NCBI RefSeq assembly: GCF_010548275.1 | Contig: NZ_JAAGLT010000051.1 | Span: 1-38,419 of the forward strand | Reading direction: 5' to 3' | Length of the DNA: 38,419 bases | DNA from: Streptomyces sp. SID12488 | GTDB taxonomy: Bacteria; Actinomycetota; Actinomycetes; Streptomycetales; Streptomycetaceae | Part shown: positions 34,249-38,419 of the stretch, piece by piece | Numbering within the stretch: the stretch's first letter is position 1 | How the letters are laid out: each line of letters begins with the position of its first letter | The notes under the pieces: model-generated | Seen by the model: the letters and a program-made list of their open reading frames with translations, nothing else | What the model was told of the DNA's origin: nothing | The model's database searches: none | Position numbers and translations under genes: made by a program

Positions 34249-35705
34249 CCACCGCACCTCCCCTGCCCCCCTCCCGTACCGAACCGGCCCGGCGCGGCCG
34301 GAGCGCCGTCCCGGGCTCCGAGGGTGCCGGCCTGTGCCGGATCACCGTCGTCGGCAGAGACCGCAGGGCGGACCTGGCGGTGCCGGTCACCGCCACGGTG
34401 ACCGCTCTGCTGCCGGTCCTGTTGCGCCATCTCGCGGCGTCCCCGGACCAGGAGGGCGGCCACTGGGTCCTGCAGCGCCTGGGCGAGGCCCCGCTCGCCC
34501 CCGAGGGGACCCCGGAGACCCTGGGACTGCGCCACGGCGACGTCCTCCACCTGCGTCCCGCCGAGGACCCGGTGCCGGAGCCCGATTTCGACGACGTGCC
34601 CGACGGGGTGGCCCAGACCCTGGCCTCCCGGCCCGGCCGCTGGCTCCCCGAGCACACCCGGCGTCTCCTGCTCGGCCTGGCCTGTCTGGTGCTCGCGGTG
34701 TTCGCGGGGGCCGTGACCTCAGCCGGGCCGGGTGCCACCGGCGCCCTGGGCTGCGCGGCGGCCGCACTGCTCCTCGCCGTCGGGGCTGTGGTCGCGGGCC
34801 GCGGCGCTTCCCCGGACCGTGCCACCGCCGTCGCCGCCGGGCTCGGCAGTCTGGTGTTCGCCACCCTGACCGGCCCGGCCCTGTCCGCCGCCCCGCGCGC
34901 CACCGGCGTACTGGGGCTGCTCTCCCCGGACCGCGACGGGGTGTTGGCCGCGGCGGCCGGCGCCGCGGTGATGTCCGGGCTGCTTCTCGTCGCGGCCGGG
35001 CTGCCGGTCGCGCTCTTCGGCACCCTGCTCGCCCTGGCACTCGCCGCCGAGGCCGGTGCGGTGCTCTGCGCCGTACTGGGCTGGAACGCGGCCGAGTCCG
35101 TGGCGACGCTCGCGGTCGCCGCCTTCGCCCTCGGCCCGGTCGCCCAGCGGGTCGCGCTGCGGCTGGCCCGGCTGCGCGTCCCGTACCTGCCCCGCAACGC
35201 GGACGAACTCGGCCAGGACATCGACCCCGAGCCAGGCGGACGCCTCGCCCGCCGGGTGCGGTCCGCCGACGACATCCTGACGGTGTTCACCACCGCCACC
35301 GCCGTGCTGGGTGCCGTCGCCTGCGGACTGCTCGTACGGCAGAGCGGATGGCTGTCCTGGCTGCTGCCCTGTGTCCTGGGGGCTGGTCTGCTGCTGCGGG
35401 CCCGCAGCATGAACGGAGTCCGGCAGCGAACCGCACTGGCGGTCGGCGGGGCGCTCGGGCCCTGCCTGGCGCTGCTCACAGCCGCGTCGGGCGGCGAGCC
35501 GCCGGCCCGGGCCGCCTCCGCCGTCGTACTACTGGCCGCCTCCGGGCTGCTGGCCGTCGCCGCCCGGCGGATGCCTGAGCGACGGATGCTTCCCGTCTGG
35601 GGACACGGCGCCGATGTCCTGGAGACGCTGACGGCTCTGGCGCTGGTCCCGATGGTGCTCCAACTCCTCGGCGCGTACGCCTACTTCCGCTCACTGGCCG
35701 GCTGA
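34245..35705 (+). CDS. eccD: ESX/type VII secretion integral membrane protein EccD
   Basis: This 486-residue protein has an N-terminal ubiquitin-like YukD-type domain (about 28-105: RITVVGRDRRADLAVPV, DVLHLRPAEDP), then a linker and about eleven transmembrane segments from residue 140 onward, the standard EccD design. EccD forms the membrane channel core around EccB, EccC and EccE. The start is TTG with GAGGAA 5 bases upstream; it overlaps the stop of the small coupled frame. The stop lies 7 bases before the eccB start. Transported substrates would be WXG100 proteins, but none is encoded in this window. Confidence 0.93.
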   Translation: MTTAPPLPPSRTEPARRGRSAVPGSEGAGLCRITVVGRDRRADLAVPVTATVTALLPVLLRHLAASPDQEGGHWVLQRLGEAPLAPEGTPETLGLRHGDVLHLRPAEDPVPEPDFDDVPDGVAQTLASRPGRWLPEHTRRLLLGLACLVLAVFAGAVTSAGPGATGALGCAAAALLLAVGAVVAGRGASPDRATAVAAGLGSLVFATLTGPALSAAPRATGVLGLLSPDRDGVLAAAAGAAVMSGLLLVAAGLPVALFGTLLALALAAEAGAVLCAVLGWNAAESVATLAVAAFALGPVAQRVALRLARLRVPYLPRNADELGQDIDPEPGGRLARRVRSADDILTVFTTATAVLGAVACGLLVRQSGWLSWLLPCVLGAGLLLRARSMNGVRQRTALAVGGALGPCLALLTAASGGEPPARAASAVVLLAASGLLAVAARRMPERRMLPVWGHGADVLETLTALALVPMVLQLLGAYAYFRSLAG

Positions 35706-35712
35706 GGGCATC

Positions 35713-37113
35713 GTGCAGACCAAACGCGACCACCTGCACGCCTACCGGTTCGCCACCGGCCGGCTGTCCGCCGCCCTCGTGGGCGGGGACCCCGGCACGG
35801 GTGAGGCACCGATGCAACGGGCCTCTCTGGGCGTCGTCTTCGGCGTCGTCATCGGCGGCCTGCTGTGCGGCGGCGCCGCCGTGTTCGGGCTGATCTCGCC
35901 CGGCGGCAATTCCGCCTGGCGCAAGGCCGATTCGATCGTCGTCGAGGAGGAGACCGGCACCAGGTACCTCTTCATGGGCGGCAGGCTGCGGCCCACCGCG
36001 AACTACGCCTCCGTGCTGCTCGCCCTCAAGGGCCACGCGAAGGTGGTGAGCGTCTCGCGCAACTCGCTCGCCGGGGTGCCCCACGGCGCCCCGGTGGGCA
36101 TCACCGGAGCCCCCGACTCGCTGCCCCGGGCCGATGACCTGCTGCCCGGCCACTGGACCTGGTGCGCGACGCCCGGCACGGCCGGAGCGCTGACCCTCGG
36201 CCCCGGCGCCCCGGGAACCGCGCTGCCCGCGAACACCCGGGTACTGCTGGCCGCGCCCGGTGGCAAGCGGTACGTGCTGTGGCACAACACCGGCTACCCG
36301 GTGTCGGACCGGTCCGTCGTCGTCGCCCTCGGGCTGGATGTGCGCCCCGCCGTCACCGTGAGCGCGCAGTGGCTCGCCCAGCTCCCCACCGGCGGCACGC
36401 TGTCCGCCGCCCGTGTCACGGGCACCGGCGGGGCCGCTCCGTCGGTGGGTGGCGGGGTCGGCCGGATCGGCGACCTCTTCCGCTCCAGCGCGGGCGGGGT
36501 GGAACAGACCTATCTGTTGCGCGCCGACGGCCTGGCGCCGATCAGCGTCACCGAGGCCGCGCTGCTGGCCGCCAGACCCGGCGGCGGGGCCCCCCGGGAA
36601 CTGGACGCCGCCGAGGTGTCGGCCGCACCGGCGTCCAAGGACCGCTCGCTGCTGGACCGGCTGCCCGACCTGATGGCCTCCGGCACCGCTTACGACCCCG
36701 GCAGCCGGCCACTGTGCCTGCGGCAGCGGGCCTCCGGCACCGCGGTCAGCTCCACCGTGGTCACCGGCACCGCGCGGGACGCCACGGCCACGGACGCCAC
36801 GACGACGGCCGTCACGGTGCCCGGCGGCAGCGGCATGCTGGCGGCGCCGCTCCCGCAGGCGTCGGACAGCGGCGAAGGCGAGCTGTATCTGATCACCGAT
36901 CAGGGGGTGCGCTACCGGATCGCCGACGACAAGGCCGTCTCCGCCCTCGGCTACGACGACGCCACCGTGCGGCACCTCCCGCGGGACGTGCTCGCCCTGC
37001 TGCCGGGCGGACCGGTCCTGGACACCCTCACCGCCACCGGTACCGCGGGCGTCCCCGCCGGGCCCCCGGCCCAGGGGACCTCCGCCCAGGGTGCCTCCGG
37101 CGGGGGGCGGTGA
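35713..37113 (+). CDS. eccB: ESX/type VII secretion protein EccB
   Basis: This 466-residue protein has a short N-terminal cytosolic part (MQTKRDHLHAYRFATGRLSA, the typical EccB opening), one transmembrane helix (about 38-61) and a large extracytoplasmic domain. Cys151 (HWTWC) and Cys335 (RPLCLRQ) correspond to the disulfide conserved in EccB proteins. Repeated structural units such as RYLFMGG and RYRIADD are also usual. The C-terminus is Gly/Ala/Pro-rich. GTG is the start, with GAGGG about 5 bases upstream inside the eccD stop region. The stop overlaps the GTG of the next gene (GTGA). It acts in the cell envelope as part of the ESX core complex. Confidence 0.94.
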   Translation: MQTKRDHLHAYRFATGRLSAALVGGDPGTGEAPMQRASLGVVFGVVIGGLLCGGAAVFGLISPGGNSAWRKADSIVVEEETGTRYLFMGGRLRPTANYASVLLALKGHAKVVSVSRNSLAGVPHGAPVGITGAPDSLPRADDLLPGHWTWCATPGTAGALTLGPGAPGTALPANTRVLLAAPGGKRYVLWHNTGYPVSDRSVVVALGLDVRPAVTVSAQWLAQLPTGGTLSAARVTGTGGAAPSVGGGVGRIGDLFRSSAGGVEQTYLLRADGLAPISVTEAALLAARPGGGAPRELDAAEVSAAPASKDRSLLDRLPDLMASGTAYDPGSRPLCLRQRASGTAVSSTVVTGTARDATATDATTTAVTVPGGSGMLAAPLPQASDSGEGELYLITDQGVRYRIADDKAVSALGYDDATVRHLPRDVLALLPGGPVLDTLTATGTAGVPAGPPAQGTSAQGASGGGR

Positions 37114-38419
37114 CGATGCGGTTCGCGCCTCGGAAACCCCGGACTTGGACCGGCACGGGGTCCATGGACAGCGTGCGGGCCGGCAGTGCGCTGCTCGTCC
37201 ACCCCACCGGACGGCTCGACCCCCGGTCGCGGCAGTTCGCCTCGGGCCTGGCCGCCGACCGCGAACACACCCTGGTGGTGGTCGACCTGCACGCCGCCGC
37301 GCCCCGTGCGGAGTGGGAGGCGGTGGCCGGCCTGCTCGCCGACGACAGCGGCGGCGGGCTCCGGCTCGTCGTCGGACGCGGCTCGCCCGAGGACACCATG
37401 CGGGTCTCCCAGTGGCTCGCCGACCGGCTGGGCCGCACCGTGGTCGCGCCCGACGCCGCGGTCCTCCCCGCAGCCGGAGGCGGCCTCTTCGTACCCCCCG
37501 ACCGGGGTACCGGCTGGTACGTGTTGCGCCCGGGGCGTGACCCCCGTGCGGACTCCCGCCACTTCCCCCGCCCCGCCTGGGAGACGTCGGCCGCCGACCT
37601 GCCCTGGGCCACCAGCGACACCGGCACGGCGGAGCCGGTGCCCGGCGGGGTGTGGCTCCGGCACACCCTCGTGGAGGCAGGCGCATTGGCCGCCCAGCGC
37701 CGCCAGCTCGCCGCCGGGGTCCACTCCGGCCGGCCCGGCCTACTCATGGTGGTCCTCGGCAACCCCGGCATGCCGGGGTTGCCGCTGGGTGACGTCACCC
37801 GGTTCTGGGACGCGCTGCCCGCCCCCAGCCGGGCCATGGTCCGCTTCGTGCCCTTCGGGCAACTGGCCGTGCCCGCCGGTGAGACCGCCGGGCAGGCGCT
37901 CGCCGAGCTGCTGGACTATCCGGTGGCGATGTTCACCGGTCTGCCCGGCGCGGGTGCGCCCGGCACCGAGGGGCACGATGTCCGGGTGCCCGTCGACGGG
38001 GCCTCCCCCGGCTGGCGGCCCTTCGCCCAGGAGTTGGGCCACCGTCCCCGGCTGAACGCAGACGATCCGGTTGAACCCCCGGTCCTGCTTGCCCACCGCG
38101 CGCCGCTGGACGGACTGGAACCCATCGGTCCCGGCCTGTACCGGTACTCGCAGGGCACGGTCCTGGAGGTGGTGCAGAGCGGACTGTGGGTCCGGCCCGC
38201 CGACGAACCCGTGGACGCGGAGGCCGTACGCGGCATCCCGCCGCGGCCGGAGGGCGGGCTGATCATCCACGACGCCGGACCCGACGCGGCGTGGATGCGG
38301 CGGATCGCCACGGAGGTCCTGCGGCGGCTGGACGCGGAGACCGGCCGGATGTGCCGACCGGTCTCCGCGTCCGACGCCCGCGCCGCGGCGGAACGGTCCC
38401 GGCGGACCAGCGCCGCGGC
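37110..38419 (+). CDS. Unknown ESX-locus protein, incomplete at the window end
   Basis: The frame starts at the GTG overlapping the eccB stop (GTGA) and stays open through the last base, giving at least 436 residues. An ATG two codons later is an alternative start. The visible part has no clear transmembrane helix: SALLVHPTGRLDPRSRQF, EHTLVVVDLHA, LRLVVGRGSPEDTMRVSQWL, PGLLMVVLGNPGMPGLPLGD and GPGLYRYSQGTVLEVV. The alternating hydrophobic strands and short helices suggest an alpha/beta fold. I do not recognise it as mycosin or EccE. Its tight coupling makes it a likely part of the secretion system. Confidence 0.8.
   Translation, partial: MTMRFAPRKPRTWTGTGSMDSVRAGSALLVHPTGRLDPRSRQFASGLAADREHTLVVVDLHAAAPRAEWEAVAGLLADDSGGGLRLVVGRGSPEDTMRVSQWLADRLGRTVVAPDAAVLPAAGGGLFVPPDRGTGWYVLRPGRDPRADSRHFPRPAWETSAADLPWATSDTGTAEPVPGGVWLRHTLVEAGALAAQRRQLAAGVHSGRPGLLMVVLGNPGMPGLPLGDVTRFWDALPAPSRAMVRFVPFGQLAVPAGETAGQALAELLDYPVAMFTGLPGAGAPGTEGHDVRVPVDGASPGWRPFAQELGHRPRLNADDPVEPPVLLAHRAPLDGLEPIGPGLYRYSQGTVLEVVQSGLWVRPADEPVDAEAVRGIPPRPEGGLIIHDAGPDAAWMRRIATEVLRRLDAETGRMCRPVSASDARAAAERSRRTSAA

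Overview
The window is high-GC actinobacterial DNA, almost certainly Streptomyces or a close relative. The signs are strong G/C bias at third codon positions, frequent GTG and TTG starts, a streptogrisin-type protease, Tat and lipoprotein exports, large LuxR/SARP-type ATPase regulators, and an actinobacterial type VII secretion (ESX) locus. I see no tRNA, rRNA, CRISPR array or intact mobile element. There are several decayed fragments (IS701-like, IS3 OrfA-like, aldo/keto reductase, SDR, cyclophilin-like, SARP), so this reads as an accessory or arm-like region with many past rearrangements.

Left part (1-13 kb): a transposase relic, a lipoprotein, a TauE/SafE permease, and a large Tat-exported GH78 alpha-L-rhamnosidase with a LacI-type operator in front of it. 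A secreted S1 protease follows, preceded by a palindrome very like the CebR operator. Next come a scar of truncated metabolic genes fused to the 5' end of an AraC regulator, a secreted four-cysteine protein, a small I36-type inhibitor-like protein and a secreted propeller-like protein.

Middle part (13-28 kb): a LAL-type LuxR regulator with a DUF4242 gene, and a secreted ricin-type lectin. Then comes a divergent module around a CHAT (caspase-like) TPR protease: a Cys-rich protein and a three-TM membrane protein on one side, the CHAT protease and a small TPR protein on the other, and a TARG1-like macrodomain protein 340 bp downstream. This is the best candidate for an undescribed system, possibly a protease-triggered membrane effector. 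A giant SARP-type ATPase regulator and a flavin split-barrel protein follow; both have a TANNNT hexamer just before the ATG, suggesting leaderless mRNAs. A second SARP gene with nearly its whole middle deleted lies on the other strand.

Right part (28-38.4 kb): a small secreted protein, then an ESX core locus in the order LuxR-type regulator, eccC, a 60-codon ORF coupled at both ends, eccD, eccB, and a large unknown protein that runs off the window. No WXG100 substrate gene, EccE or mycosin lies in the visible part; they may be downstream.
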